Assembly: GCA_017551545.1 (NCBI GenBank)
Contig: JAFZLJ010000096.1
Location: 1 to 64,000, forward strand
Source of the DNA: Treponema sp.
GTDB lineage: Bacteria > Spirochaetota > Spirochaetia > Treponematales > Treponemataceae
Direction of reading: 5' to 3'
Length of the DNA: 64,000 nt
In this document: positions 36,446 through 45,584 of the stretch, in pieces
Layout of the letters: every line of letters starts with the position of its first letter
Position numbering within the stretch: the stretch's first letter is position 1
Translations under genes and position numbers: made by a program
The notes under the pieces: generated by a model
Seen by the model: only the letters and a program-made list of their open reading frames with translations
The model's database searches: none
Told to the model about the DNA's origin: nothing

Positions 36446-38274
36446 TATTTTATAAACTCTTTAAGAGCTGCAACAAGAACATCATTATCTTCTTTGTTTT
36501 TGATTGCAAGTCTTATATAATTTGGTTTATCAAAACATTTTTTACCTGTTAAATCTTTTATGAAAATATTGCATTTTTCCAAAAGAGAAACAGCAAGTTT
36601 GTCTGAGCGGTTGTCTCCGTCTAAACGGCATAATACAAAATTTGCCTGACTTGGGAACACATGAAGATTTTTAATCTTAGAAAGTTCTTTAATGAAGCGA
36701 GCGCGTTCTTCTGCAATAGAATCACAGGCAGCTGCATAAGTTTTAGAATACTTTTCATAAATCTGAAGATAGTATTCGCCAAAGGAGTTTATATTCCAGA
36801 TTGCATTTGTTTTTTTAATTAAATTAATGTAATCGGAATTTGAAGAGGCAAGAACTCCAAGTCTGAGCCCCGGAACTCCATAGCTCTTACTGATTGATTT
36901 TACAACAATAAGATTTTCATATTCATTTAAGATGTCTTCATTCAGCAATGTATAACGGATTTCTTTTTCGGCAAAATCAATAAATGATTCATCAAAGATA
37001 AGTTTTACATTGCGTGTTTTAAGTTCCTTAAGAAGAGCAAGAACATCTTTTTTGTAAAGGAAATTACCAGAAGGATTATCAGGATTTATAAGAAGAACTG
37101 TATTTACATTATCCTTTTTTACAACAGAAAGGATGTCTGTAGCTGTATAAGAAAAATCCTTACTGTTTGTTTTTACAGGAACAATCTGAGCATTTGTAAA
37201 TCGTTCAGGATACTCATTAAAGGTAGGATAAGGTACTGCAACTTTTCCAGTAAGCTTTTCGCCAAGAGAAGAAATTAATTCAGCAGCACCGTTTCCAACA
37301 ACAACATGCTCTGGCAAAAGATTAAATATTTTTCCTGCAAGAAGACTCATCTGAGCAGCACCACTAGGATACTGTGTAAGAAGAGTCTTAAAACTTGCTT
37401 CAAGTTCATCAATCATTTTCTGTGGTGGAAAATATGGATTTACAAGATAGCAGTAATCCTTTAGTTGAGGATAGCGCCAGTAACCTCCGTATGTTTTCTG
37501 TAAAAGTTTGAGTTTATCTTTACCTTTAGAAAAACGAGTTTCTGCAATTGCAAGGTCGGCAGGATCATCAATCTCGTACCAGTCATCACCTGGAACTGGA
37601 AGTCCTTTTAATGTAGAAGAAGACAGGAATGAAAGAACTTTTAAAACCTGCTCATAATATTCGTTTTTACCAAAGGCTTTCTGATAAGCTTCAAGAAATG
37701 GAACATAATAGTTCTTTGCAAATTCTTTTGAAAACTTATAAATATTTACAGTCTTGTAATAATCATCAGTTTCAAACCAGTTGAAGTGAGCCTTGTCCAA
37801 AATGCCTGTAATATTGTTTTCTTCATCAAGCAGAGTACAGGTTCCGTCCATCCAGCTTTCAAAATGAGAAACTACGGCAAGGTTAGGATCTTTTGATTTT
37901 ATAAGCTTTGTAATAATTTCAGGCTTAAAAATAAGATCGCTTTCCAAAAGTATTGTATCGTCCTGGCAGAAGGCATCGCGTGCCATGTAAAGCGAATAAA
38001 TATTGTTTGTTTTGTCGTAAACCTTGTTTTCAATAAATTCAATTTCCATTCCGTTAAGGTTTGATTTATTGAATTTTGAATGAATGAAGTTTATGAGAAC
38101 ATCGCTTTTGTAGCCAACAACAATAACCATTTTTTTAATGTTGTTTTTTACAAGTGCTTCAATTGCATATTCAATAAGAGTTTTTCCGTTTACCGGAACC
38201 ATACATTTAGTTGCGTTTTTTGTATAACGGCCAAGGCGTTTTCCCATACCAGCGGCCAGCATAAGGGCTTGCAT
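36445..38274 (-). CDS. Bifunctional cytidylyltransferase-aminotransferase (LicC-like + HisC/CobD-like)
   Basis: 609 residues. Residues 1-245 are a nucleotidyltransferase of the LicC/phosphocholine-cytidylyltransferase kind: LAAGMGKRLGRYTKNATK, then LESDLIF with the metal Asp, then EIDDPADLAIAE. Residues about 265-609 are a PLP fold-type I enzyme close to HisC/CobD: NPDNPSG 397-403, DESFIDF 428-434, Lys463 in SISKSYGVPGLRLG and Arg588. A related fusion (PntC with a transaminase) exists in Treponema for 2-aminoethylphosphonate, but that transaminase is a different class. The likely product is a CDP-activated amino alcohol; see findings. An AGGAG SD precedes the ATG. Confidence 0.85.
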   Translation of the reverse strand: MQALMLAAGMGKRLGRYTKNATKCMVPVNGKTLIEYAIEALVKNNIKKMVIVVGYKSDVLINFIHSKFNKSNLNGMEIEFIENKVYDKTNNIYSLYMARDAFCQDDTILLESDLIFKPEIITKLIKSKDPNLAVVSHFESWMDGTCTLLDEENNITGILDKAHFNWFETDDYYKTVNIYKFSKEFAKNYYVPFLEAYQKAFGKNEYYEQVLKVLSFLSSSTLKGLPVPGDDWYEIDDPADLAIAETRFSKGKDKLKLLQKTYGGYWRYPQLKDYCYLVNPYFPPQKMIDELEASFKTLLTQYPSGAAQMSLLAGKIFNLLPEHVVVGNGAAELISSLGEKLTGKVAVPYPTFNEYPERFTNAQIVPVKTNSKDFSYTATDILSVVKKDNVNTVLLINPDNPSGNFLYKKDVLALLKELKTRNVKLIFDESFIDFAEKEIRYTLLNEDILNEYENLIVVKSISKSYGVPGLRLGVLASSNSDYINLIKKTNAIWNINSFGEYYLQIYEKYSKTYAAACDSIAEERARFIKELSKIKNLHVFPSQANFVLCRLDGDNRSDKLAVSLLEKCNIFIKDLTGKKCFDKPNYIRLAIKNKEDNDVLVAALKEFIK

Positions 38275-38278
38275 GTTT

Positions 38279-39526
38279 CTACTCCTGTGTTTGTTGTTCT
38301 AGTTTATTAATCATAAAATCTGCAACAGCTTTACCTGCTGTACCTTCGTTCATCCAGGCTTGAGCTTTTGCTTTATGACGTTTTTCTGCAAGCTCTGTAC
38401 TGTCGCTTGCAGACTGAATTACATCTTTAATATTATTGAACTGTTCTTCTTTTAATTCAATACCAATTTCACTAAGTGTTCTGAACTGCCAGATATTCTT
38501 TCCGTTATCTGGTAAATCATAAGAATCATAAGGACGCAAATCCAGGTCAGCATTAACATACATAACAGGTTTATCACAAAGGAATGTATAATCATAAATA
38601 ATTCCGGAAAAGTCAGAAATCATAATGTCCGATTTTTTCATAGAGTAAATGTTATCGCGTTCATAATCCCATGTAAGATTTGTAGTATCTTTGTATTTTT
38701 CAGTTAATCGGTCAAGCATTTCTTTTTCCGATTTCTTTGACTGAGGATGAGGACGAACAATTATATTCCAGCCGGTTGCAACAAGAGGATCCAAAAGCTT
38801 TTCGCCATATTTAGTAAGAAGTGCACTTGCACCCCAGCTTGGAGAAACAAGAACTGTAAAGTTGTGATTTTCTTCAGCAGGAATACTATTCATTTTTTCT
38901 TTAAGAGTATCAAGATAAGGACATCCTACAACAACAAGCTCTTTTTCTTTTATCTCACGCTGCTTTTCAAGAAGTCTTATATCTTCTTTCTGATAATCTC
39001 CGGAAAGAAGAACAGAATCAAAATAATCAATTCCAAAAAGTCGGTACATTGTTGCATCACTAGGAGCATGAAGAATATGTGTATAATGCTTTACATGTTT
39101 GCTTCGTTTAAGCTGGTAAACCTGAAGGCCTGGAGTTGTCATAAGAACAACACCTGCTGTTAGCATATTAAGTTTTACAAAAGCCATATTTCCTTCACCG
39201 ATAAATTCAGGTTTTACATATTTATAGCCGGCTTCAAAGCATGGATCTTTTTCGGTTGAAGTGTAATAGGTAAGTTCAACCTGTCGTTTTTCAAATTCTT
39301 CACAGATTGGTTTAAATGTGTTCCAATATTGAAGGCCTTCGTTGTAGATTACATATTTTTTAAAATTAGAATCTGCAGTTGTAGAAACACCGTTTTTCTT
39401 TGCAGTGAATAATAACTTTACTTTAATCCATGCAGCTTTTCCAAGGAAAAATAAAGTAGCGGCAGCTCCAATAAGAATTGAAAAAAGCATGGAGCCGGTG
39501 CCAGGATCAATATATAAAAAGTTCAT
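38279..39526 (-). CDS. TagF-like CDP-glycerol:polyol-phosphate glycerophosphotransferase
   Basis: 415 residues. The N-terminal 40 residues are a hydrophobic segment with the widespread FLYIDPGTGSMLF motif. The rest fits the glycerophosphotransferase family: MTTPGLQVYQLKRSKHVKHYTHILH, VRPHPQ, and SDFSGIIYDYTFLCDKPVMY, the donor-site pattern of TagB/TagF. It would transfer glycerol phosphate or a related CDP-activated group to a lipid- or glycan-linked acceptor at the membrane. It sits 4 nt from the cytidylyltransferase fusion and 2 nt from the YidC fusion. Confidence 0.85.
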   Translation of the reverse strand: MNFLYIDPGTGSMLFSILIGAAATLFFLGKAAWIKVKLLFTAKKNGVSTTADSNFKKYVIYNEGLQYWNTFKPICEEFEKRQVELTYYTSTEKDPCFEAGYKYVKPEFIGEGNMAFVKLNMLTAGVVLMTTPGLQVYQLKRSKHVKHYTHILHAPSDATMYRLFGIDYFDSVLLSGDYQKEDIRLLEKQREIKEKELVVVGCPYLDTLKEKMNSIPAEENHNFTVLVSPSWGASALLTKYGEKLLDPLVATGWNIIVRPHPQSKKSEKEMLDRLTEKYKDTTNLTWDYERDNIYSMKKSDIMISDFSGIIYDYTFLCDKPVMYVNADLDLRPYDSYDLPDNGKNIWQFRTLSEIGIELKEEQFNNIKDVIQSASDSTELAEKRHKAKAQAWMNEGTAGKAVADFMINKLEQQTQE

Positions 39527-39528
39527 AA

Positions 39529-42252
39529 TTATTTTCCCTCCTTATCTGAAGGTGCTTCATGGTTCCAGTTTTCAGGATCAAAAATATTGTCTTTTACAGA
39601 ATACCAGTCTGAATCTTCAATTTTGAATGTATTGGTTTTGTGAGCATCAGGAGCCCAGCCATGATTTTCAAGTACAAATACTTTTTCTTTCTGCTCCGGC
39701 TGATGAATTGGATTTCCTGTAAATGGATTTACGGCATCATCCATAATTCCTTGAATTGCTAAATCTGGGGTGTCGGCATTTGTCATAAAGGTCATGTCAA
39801 TTTCAAGTTTACCGTGTGAATCAAAATCCTTAAAAAGAAGAATAGGATGATGTGATTCAATCGTAAACGGAAGATTTGCCTTTGCCTGATCAGGTGCAAC
39901 CTTAGCGTCAAGTGGAGCGCCGTGATCTGCTGTTATGATAATTCTTGTATTATCATAAACTCCCATTTGTTTAAGGTATTCAAAAAATTCTCCAAGTCTG
40001 TTTAATGCTCCTGCGTTTGCATGATAGTGTAAATCTTCTGCAAAAGGGCCGTCACCATAATTAGTAACATTTGCTAAAGGAACATAATCAGGGGCCTGTA
40101 AATAATGAGGTTCATGAGTTAATTCATTAACAAGATAAGTAAATGTTGGCTTATCAGAATCGGTAGCAGTTAATTCCGGTAGTAAATCAAGAACTGCGTA
40201 GTTGTTTACAATATCCTGAAGGTTTTCCAAAGACTGATTTGTACTCCACCAGAAGCCGTCGTTATAAATAGAATCTCTGAAATAAAGAGGCATTACCTTT
40301 AAGAAACTGAACCAGATGAAATTGCGTTTTAATAAATCGCTTCTAGCAGTTGAAGAACCAGCTTCCGGATGCTGCTTGAGCCATGCGTCTGTATAAATAC
40401 GAATTGTAGGATGTACATGAATTGAAGGATAGTCATTATAAATTCTAAGATCAGGAATCCAGCTGTAATTTGCCCAGGACATATCTGTTACTGTTGTATC
40501 ATAGCCGTTCTGGTCAAACAAAAGCGGAAGTACTGTAAGTGATTCATTATGTTTTGTGACTAGAGGAACATCAGAGCGTTTATTAATTTCATACGGTGTA
40601 TAATCGTATCCGCCGTACATTGGTGGGGCTCCAATTAATGTATGATCTGCATAAGAAATTGTATTTGAAAAAAGCTTAAAGCCGTCAAATTGTGAATACA
40701 ATTCTTCATTTTCATCAAAGATGTAAGGAACAAAGCCATTAACACCGCGGTCAAGCATGATTACAAAAACATTTTGTCCTGTCTTACTAAGATTAAAAAT
40801 AGGTTTAATTTCTGAAGAATCTCCGGCAAGCTGGGCAGAAGAAGCCCTGATTTCTTTTGCTTCTTTATAGCCTTTGCTTATTGTAAGAGAATGAATAAAC
40901 GAAATACCGACATTTGTAATTATAAGAACAGAAGCTACAGCAACAAGCCATTTTTCTTTTTTGAAAATCATAAGAAGAATCACGGCAATAACAGGAATAA
41001 GCAGACAAAGAAGATTTATAATTGCTTTTATCTTTTCTGGTCGTAAGGCGCCTGCATCTGAGAAAGTCAAAAGAGTATAAAGAGTACCATAATTTCCGCC
41101 AAAGGCAAATGCATTTACAAATGCTCCAAAGCACATTAATGTACCGAAAACTGTCATTATTGTCTGTGTCTTTTTTCCAAACATAAAGTAGATACAGCAT
41201 GGCCAGAAAATACAGAATCCAATTGCCTGCCATAGTGAATGTCTTAAGAAAAAGAAAGGGGAATTATAAGATTCTACAAAAGAGAACTCCATTGGAGAAG
41301 AAGAAACTACATATGAAGGAAGAGTGTAGCCTACAAGAAGAGCAAGTGTAATACCTGTTGTAAGGAACAGATTTTTTCTAATTGAATCATTCTGTGCTAG
41401 AGACTTAAATGGTTTATTAATAAGCCAGTTTATTGCTTTTATAATCAAAGGCATTATAAAAACAATAGAAATTGCAGACATAAGCATTATTCTTCTGTAT
41501 AAGAAGCCATGATGTCTGAAAATTAAATACCAGTCTGCTCCAAGAGCAAAGAAACATAATACACCGTAAAGAACCCATACAGGATGCTTCATTTTATAGA
41601 AGACATTTTTTATTAAACTGAACAGGTTGTTCATTGTCCAGTATACTACAAGGCCGCTTGGAGAGTTATACAAAAGTACAAGGAATACTAAAGCAGTTCC
41701 ATAAATCTGTATTTTTTCTTTTATCGGGTGGCCTTTACTGTAAATGGCACCTGCTACAATATTTATAAGGGTCATTATAATTGGAAGAATGTTTATGTTG
41801 AAATTTCCAATCGTAAAAGTTGCGTCGGGAGCACCCATATCTTTAATAAAGAAAAATGAAAAGCCCCTGAGCTGTTCAAGATTACTTAAAAATTTATAGG
41901 CTGCAATAAAGAATGGAATCTGGATTGCAAGACTAATAGAAGATCTTAATGCCATCATAGGATGATAATGATTCTGTTTGTAATAAGTAGAAAGAATCAT
42001 GTATTGTTCATCACCCTTGAAAACTGCTTTTATTCTGTCAATTCCCGGTTTAAGTTTTTTCTGAATGTTACGTTCTTTTTCCTGCCAGTTTTCTGCAATT
42101 ATATAAAGCGGAAGACAGAAAAATGAAACTGCAAAACTTACGATTAAAACTGCAATTCCGTCGTTTTTAAATACTTTCCAGCCAACATAATAACATAATT
42201 CAACCAGCTGATATAAAGGGTAAATAATTATAGAATAAAGAAAATCAAGCAT
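39529..42252 (-). CDS. YidC-like membrane domain fused to alkaline-phosphatase-superfamily (sulfatase-like) transferase
   Basis: 907 residues. Residues 1-225 resemble YidC/Oxa1: the MMALRSSISLAIQIPFFIAAYKFL helix (with Arg103), LRGFSFFFIKDMGAPDATF, ILPIIMTLINIVAG and LLYNSPSGLVVYWTMNN. Residues 226-460 are further membrane helices. Residues 490-800 have a sulfatase/LTA-synthase-type fold: Asp501 in VIMLDRGVNG, a likely catalytic Thr538 near HTLIGAPPMYGG, and Asp776-His777 in TADHG. The soluble part should face the periplasm. Phosphoethanolamine or phosphoglycerol transfer is possible. A good GAGGAT SD precedes the ATG. The YidC part is probably not the cell's main insertase. Confidence 0.85.
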   Translation of the reverse strand: MLDFLYSIIIYPLYQLVELCYYVGWKVFKNDGIAVLIVSFAVSFFCLPLYIIAENWQEKERNIQKKLKPGIDRIKAVFKGDEQYMILSTYYKQNHYHPMMALRSSISLAIQIPFFIAAYKFLSNLEQLRGFSFFFIKDMGAPDATFTIGNFNINILPIIMTLINIVAGAIYSKGHPIKEKIQIYGTALVFLVLLYNSPSGLVVYWTMNNLFSLIKNVFYKMKHPVWVLYGVLCFFALGADWYLIFRHHGFLYRRIMLMSAISIVFIMPLIIKAINWLINKPFKSLAQNDSIRKNLFLTTGITLALLVGYTLPSYVVSSSPMEFSFVESYNSPFFFLRHSLWQAIGFCIFWPCCIYFMFGKKTQTIMTVFGTLMCFGAFVNAFAFGGNYGTLYTLLTFSDAGALRPEKIKAIINLLCLLIPVIAVILLMIFKKEKWLVAVASVLIITNVGISFIHSLTISKGYKEAKEIRASSAQLAGDSSEIKPIFNLSKTGQNVFVIMLDRGVNGFVPYIFDENEELYSQFDGFKLFSNTISYADHTLIGAPPMYGGYDYTPYEINKRSDVPLVTKHNESLTVLPLLFDQNGYDTTVTDMSWANYSWIPDLRIYNDYPSIHVHPTIRIYTDAWLKQHPEAGSSTARSDLLKRNFIWFSFLKVMPLYFRDSIYNDGFWWSTNQSLENLQDIVNNYAVLDLLPELTATDSDKPTFTYLVNELTHEPHYLQAPDYVPLANVTNYGDGPFAEDLHYHANAGALNRLGEFFEYLKQMGVYDNTRIIITADHGAPLDAKVAPDQAKANLPFTIESHHPILLFKDFDSHGKLEIDMTFMTNADTPDLAIQGIMDDAVNPFTGNPIHQPEQKEKVFVLENHGWAPDAHKTNTFKIEDSDWYSVKDNIFDPENWNHEAPSDKEGK

Positions 42253-42306
42253 TTTATCCTCGTTTTAATATATAAACAGTTTAATTTAAAGATATAGTTT
42301 AATCAA

Positions 42307-43380
42307 TCATAAGATATTTTTGATTTGTTCAAGATATAATGCAGCCGATTTTTGCCAGCTGTATAAGTTTAAAACTTTGTCTGCAGGTGAAATTTCCTGA
42401 TTTAATAAATCATCAAGATTTACGGCAGGCTTTAACGGGTCTATATAATGAACTGAATCCTTAAAAACTTCCGGTAAACAAGCTGCATTTGAGCATATTA
42501 CCTTAGCCCCCATAGCAAGAGCTTCGAGTGGTGGAATACCAAAACCTTCGTATAGTGAAGGAAAAACGAAAGCCTTGCAGTTTTTCATAAGAAGCTTTGC
42601 ATTTTCATCAGAAACATAACCTAAAAGATGAAGGTTTGAAGGAAGCTGGTCTCCGATTGTGTTTCCAAGCTTTTGAATGTCTATTTTTCCGGCAACTACA
42701 AAGGTAGAATCGGGATTTTGTTTTGCAGCATTAACAATCCATGGAAAATTCTTGTTTTTTGCAGCAGTTGCAAGTGAAAAATAATAGGATTTTTCATTCA
42801 GGTTAGGATATTCTTTTTGTAGAGTTACATTCGGGGCAATTTGAGTTGAAAAATGCTGCCAGCCGTTATAGGCAACCGTTATTTTTTCTGGTGATATTTT
42901 ATAAGTTTTATAAATTTCAGACTTTGAATATTCAGAAACAGTAAAAACATGTCTAGTTTTTTTAACAGCTACGCGATATTGCATCAAGTGCCAAAGGCGT
43001 GCAAGAAATAAATGTTTCGTTGTAATGAATTGAGGATTAATTTTATATGTAATGTCATGAACGCAGCAAATTCCTTTTGGGAAAAATAAAGGAACAGAAT
43101 TACATAAATGAACTCCGAGTGCGTGATTTTTTTTAAGATATTTAGAAAGCTCTGTCTGTTCCCATAAGATGCCGCTTTTTTTACCCAACTTAATTATTTT
43201 GATATTTTTTAATGGTGGAATTATTTGTGTATTATGGGGCACTGCAAGTTCAAAAGGAATATTTTCGTTTGAAATCAGTTCATCAAGAGCTTTAGTAATT
43301 TCAAGTGCGTAACGTTGAACACCGGTTATATTCTGGCTAAGAAAACGACCATTAATTACTACCTTATTTATTTTATTCAT
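42307..43380 (-). CDS. Glycosyltransferase family 4 (GT4)
   Basis: 357 residues. The N-terminus (NGRFLSQNITGVQRYALEI) and GT-B C-terminal domain with FVFPSLYEGFGIPPLEALAMGAKVI carry the E-x7-E motif. Mannosyltransferase-like proteins of this subtype are common in O-antigen clusters. Donor unknown. It starts 1 nt after the GT2 gene ahead and is followed by a 54-nt gap before the YidC fusion. Confidence 0.92.
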   Translation of the reverse strand: MNKINKVVINGRFLSQNITGVQRYALEITKALDELISNENIPFELAVPHNTQIIPPLKNIKIIKLGKKSGILWEQTELSKYLKKNHALGVHLCNSVPLFFPKGICCVHDITYKINPQFITTKHLFLARLWHLMQYRVAVKKTRHVFTVSEYSKSEIYKTYKISPEKITVAYNGWQHFSTQIAPNVTLQKEYPNLNEKSYYFSLATAAKNKNFPWIVNAAKQNPDSTFVVAGKIDIQKLGNTIGDQLPSNLHLLGYVSDENAKLLMKNCKAFVFPSLYEGFGIPPLEALAMGAKVICSNAACLPEVFKDSVHYIDPLKPAVNLDDLLNQEISPADKVLNLYSWQKSAALYLEQIKNIL

Positions 43381-43381
43381 T

Positions 43382-44290
43382 CTAAATGCTCCAAAGTGTT
43401 TTTATATGTTTCTTTGTGCTATTAATAAGAAAAGGATTAATCCAGATGAATGTTACTAATAATTTTATAAAAAACAATGCAATTTTATTGTTATTATATT
43501 TTTTTAAGAATCTTACGCGGCTAAGTTCAAATTGAATGCGGCTAAAGCTTGCCTTTCGTTTAATGGAAAAATCAGAGCCAGCAGAACCTCCGCATAAATG
43601 TTGAATTTGTGGACCATCAATAAGAACCCGTTGTTTTCCAGAAATGGCAAGTTGTCTTTGTAAATCTGCTTCTTCAAAATATAAAAAGAATAATTCATCA
43701 AAACGGGCAGAGGCTTCGTTTTTCAGGAATAGATCAGCTCCCGTAATGTAATCAACATTTCCTGTATAAAAAGAGGCTTTGTCTGAATGAACAAAACGGG
43801 CTGTTGAAATACGAAAAATATACATAAAGGAAAGAACAATATTCGAAGAATACATTTTCAAAAGCTGCTTAAAAGAAAGCCCAAAACCTGCAAAAGTTCC
43901 ATATGAATGAATTACATTATTATCTTTATCTAAAAGGTTTGCCCCAATTGCACCAAGATTTTCATTTTGATGAGCTTCAAAATAGTCAAAAAAGATTTTA
44001 GGAGCATTGTTTAGAAGTATAGTGTCACTGTTTAAATAGAAAATGTATTTGCCTTTTGCAATATCAAGCGCACGGTTATTGGCAGCACCAAAACCAAGAT
44101 TTACGCCGTTTGCAATTGTTATAACCTGCGGGAATTCAGAACTCAACATTTCTAAAGAGCCGTCTGTGGAGCCGTTATCGCTAACAATAACTTCAAAATC
44201 AAGGTCCTTTGTATGCTCATAAATGGAAGTCAGGCAGTTTTTGAGAAAATCGTGTGTATTGAAGTTTACAATTATTATTGAGAGTTGCAT
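43382..44290 (-). CDS. Glycosyltransferase family 2 (GT2)
   Basis: 302 residues, GT-A fold. QLSIIIVNFNTHDFLKNCL, VSDNGSTDGS, NLGFGAANNRAL, and NSDT as the metal-binding DXD-like motif lead to a rhamnosyltransferase-type C-terminal half (TGNVDYITGADLFLKNEA). A hydrophobic C-terminal segment may touch the membrane. It has a GGAG SD and overlaps the upstream GT2 gene by 16 nt. Confidence 0.92.
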   Translation of the reverse strand: MQLSIIIVNFNTHDFLKNCLTSIYEHTKDLDFEVIVSDNGSTDGSLEMLSSEFPQVITIANGVNLGFGAANNRALDIAKGKYIFYLNSDTILLNNAPKIFFDYFEAHQNENLGAIGANLLDKDNNVIHSYGTFAGFGLSFKQLLKMYSSNIVLSFMYIFRISTARFVHSDKASFYTGNVDYITGADLFLKNEASARFDELFFLYFEEADLQRQLAISGKQRVLIDGPQIQHLCGGSAGSDFSIKRKASFSRIQFELSRVRFLKKYNNNKIALFFIKLLVTFIWINPFLINSTKKHIKTLWSI

Positions 44291-45141
44291 TTATAAGCTC
44301 CAAATTGATTATTCTTAAAGGCTTTAATTCCCTGTCGAATGTAGCTTAAATCTTTAAAACGGAATTCCAGTGTTTTTTGAATGACTGCGTAAATCATATA
44401 TTTTTTATAACCGTTTGATTTAAATTCCAACGGAAAAGTTTTTTTAATATAAAGCATGTTCCTGAAAATATAAAAAAGCCGTACACCAGAATGCTTGCAG
44501 GGGCGTGGAAGAATTGTCTTTTTTACAGCCCCTAAAGTGTGAATCATAATTACATTTTGAAATTCACAAATCTTATAACCTGCATGTGTAAGCTTAAAAC
44601 AAAATTCATGATCAACTTCGTCAATAAAAAGAGTTTCGTTAAAGCCATTAACCTTTAGCCAGGCTTCAAGACTGATTATGTTTCCGCTTGTCATAACCTT
44701 TTGTCTAAAAATTTCTGATTGTTCAGATTTCTTTTCTGTTTGAAATTTTATGTCACCAACAACAGATTTTAATTCATTCCTGTGAACAGGGGCAAAGCTT
44801 ATAACAGCAGGATCTTTTGTTTGAAAAATCAAATCAAAAAAAGAAGTAAGCTGCAGGCTATCCCACGCAGAATCCTGGTCCATTGTCATAACCCAGGTAA
44901 AGCCGTTTTCAAGAGCATTTTTACAGCCTGTATTCAAAGCAGCAGCAATTCCAAGATTAGAATTGTTTGGAATATAAACAGCATTTGAAATTTTTAAAGC
45001 AAGTGCAGAATTGTCTATGTCAGAATTATCAACAATAAAAACCTTTTTAAAATGTGAACTGTAGGTTTTTATATTTTCAACATCAGTTTCTTTTGGATTA
45101 AACCATATAACTATTACTGCTGTTTTATTTAAATCAAACAT
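44275..45141 (-). CDS. Glycosyltransferase family 2, rhamnosyltransferase-like; leaderless candidate
   Basis: 288 residues from the ATG at 45141; a longer frame upstream lacks family sequence and would run through the divergent promoter. The start FDLNKTAVIVIWFNPKE, then VDNSDIDNS, NLGIAAALNTGC and MDQDSAW (DXD) fit the RfbF/rhamnosyltransferase subtype. It is the first gene of the long - strand polysaccharide operon. A TATAAT lies only 6 nt before the ATG and no SD is seen, so the transcript may be leaderless. Confidence 0.9.
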   Translation of the reverse strand: MFDLNKTAVIVIWFNPKETDVENIKTYSSHFKKVFIVDNSDIDNSALALKISNAVYIPNNSNLGIAAALNTGCKNALENGFTWVMTMDQDSAWDSLQLTSFFDLIFQTKDPAVISFAPVHRNELKSVVGDIKFQTEKKSEQSEIFRQKVMTSGNIISLEAWLKVNGFNETLFIDEVDHEFCFKLTHAGYKICEFQNVIMIHTLGAVKKTILPRPCKHSGVRLFYIFRNMLYIKKTFPLEFKSNGYKKYMIYAVIQKTLEFRFKDLSYIRQGIKAFKNNQFGAYKCNSQ

Positions 45142-45147
45142 AATAAT

Positions 45148-45184
45148 ATTATATACAAAAAGAGGAAAAATAACTATTATATAA
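45148..45184. promoter_or_regulatory. Bidirectional promoter module, copy 1
   Basis: ATTATATACAAAA (45148-45160), 12 nt, ACTATTATATAA (45173-45184) recurs with the same spacing at 47471-47507. On - it gives TATAAT (45153-45148) for the operon ending at 27567. On + TATACA (45152-45157) and TATTAT (45175-45180) are 17 nt apart and point to fdtA, 8 nt on. Confidence 0.5.
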
Positions 45185-45188
45185 ATAT

Positions 45189-45584
45189 ATGAATTATAAA
45201 TTAATAAATATGCCGATTCATGGTGACCGACGCGGAAAGCTTGTTGCAATTGAAGCATTAAAAGATATTCCTTTTGAAATAAAACGAGTTTATTATATGT
45301 TCGATACTCTTCCAAATGAATCAAGAGGCTTCCATGCTCACAAAGAGCTTGAACAGATTATTATTGCAATGGACGGCGCCTGTCGTTTTGTTCTTGATGA
45401 CGGAACAAATAGAGAAGAAGTACTTTTGAACCGCCCTGATGTTGGCCTTTATATTGGCAAAAACATGTGGCGCGAAATGCACGACTTTTCGTACGGCTGC
45501 AAGCTTGTAGTTCTTGCCAGCGAACATTACGATGAAAAAGAATATATCCGTAATTATGATGATTTTTTAAAGAGCTTGAAATGA
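45189..45584 (+). CDS. fdtA: FdtA/QdtA-type dTDP-6-deoxy-hex-4-ulose 3,4-ketoisomerase
   Basis: 131 residues, cupin fold. IPFEIKRVYYMFDTLPNESRGFHAHKELEQIIIAMDGACRFVLDDG with the paired catalytic His of HAHKELEQ, and a C-terminal VLASEHYDEKEYIRNYDDF, are hallmarks of the family. It turns dTDP-4-keto-6-deoxyglucose into the 3-keto sugar. FdtA and QdtA differ in C4 stereochemistry and cannot be told apart by eye. The gene has no SD close to its ATG and overlaps the GT92 gene by 4 nt. Confidence 0.88.
   Translation: MNYKLINMPIHGDRRGKLVAIEALKDIPFEIKRVYYMFDTLPNESRGFHAHKELEQIIIAMDGACRFVLDDGTNREEVLLNRPDVGLYIGKNMWREMHDFSYGCKLVVLASEHYDEKEYIRNYDDFLKSLK

Noticed and set aside
39529-42252. Calling this gene the housekeeping YidC
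   Set aside because: It lies in a glycan operon, has a large extra domain and no rpmH-rnpA neighbours; the main yidC should be elsewhere.
44275-45324. Longer form of the GT2 gene starting at 45324
   Set aside because: The extra 61 residues show no family match, run through the divergent promoter and lie antisense to fdtA; ATG 45141 fits GT2 starts.
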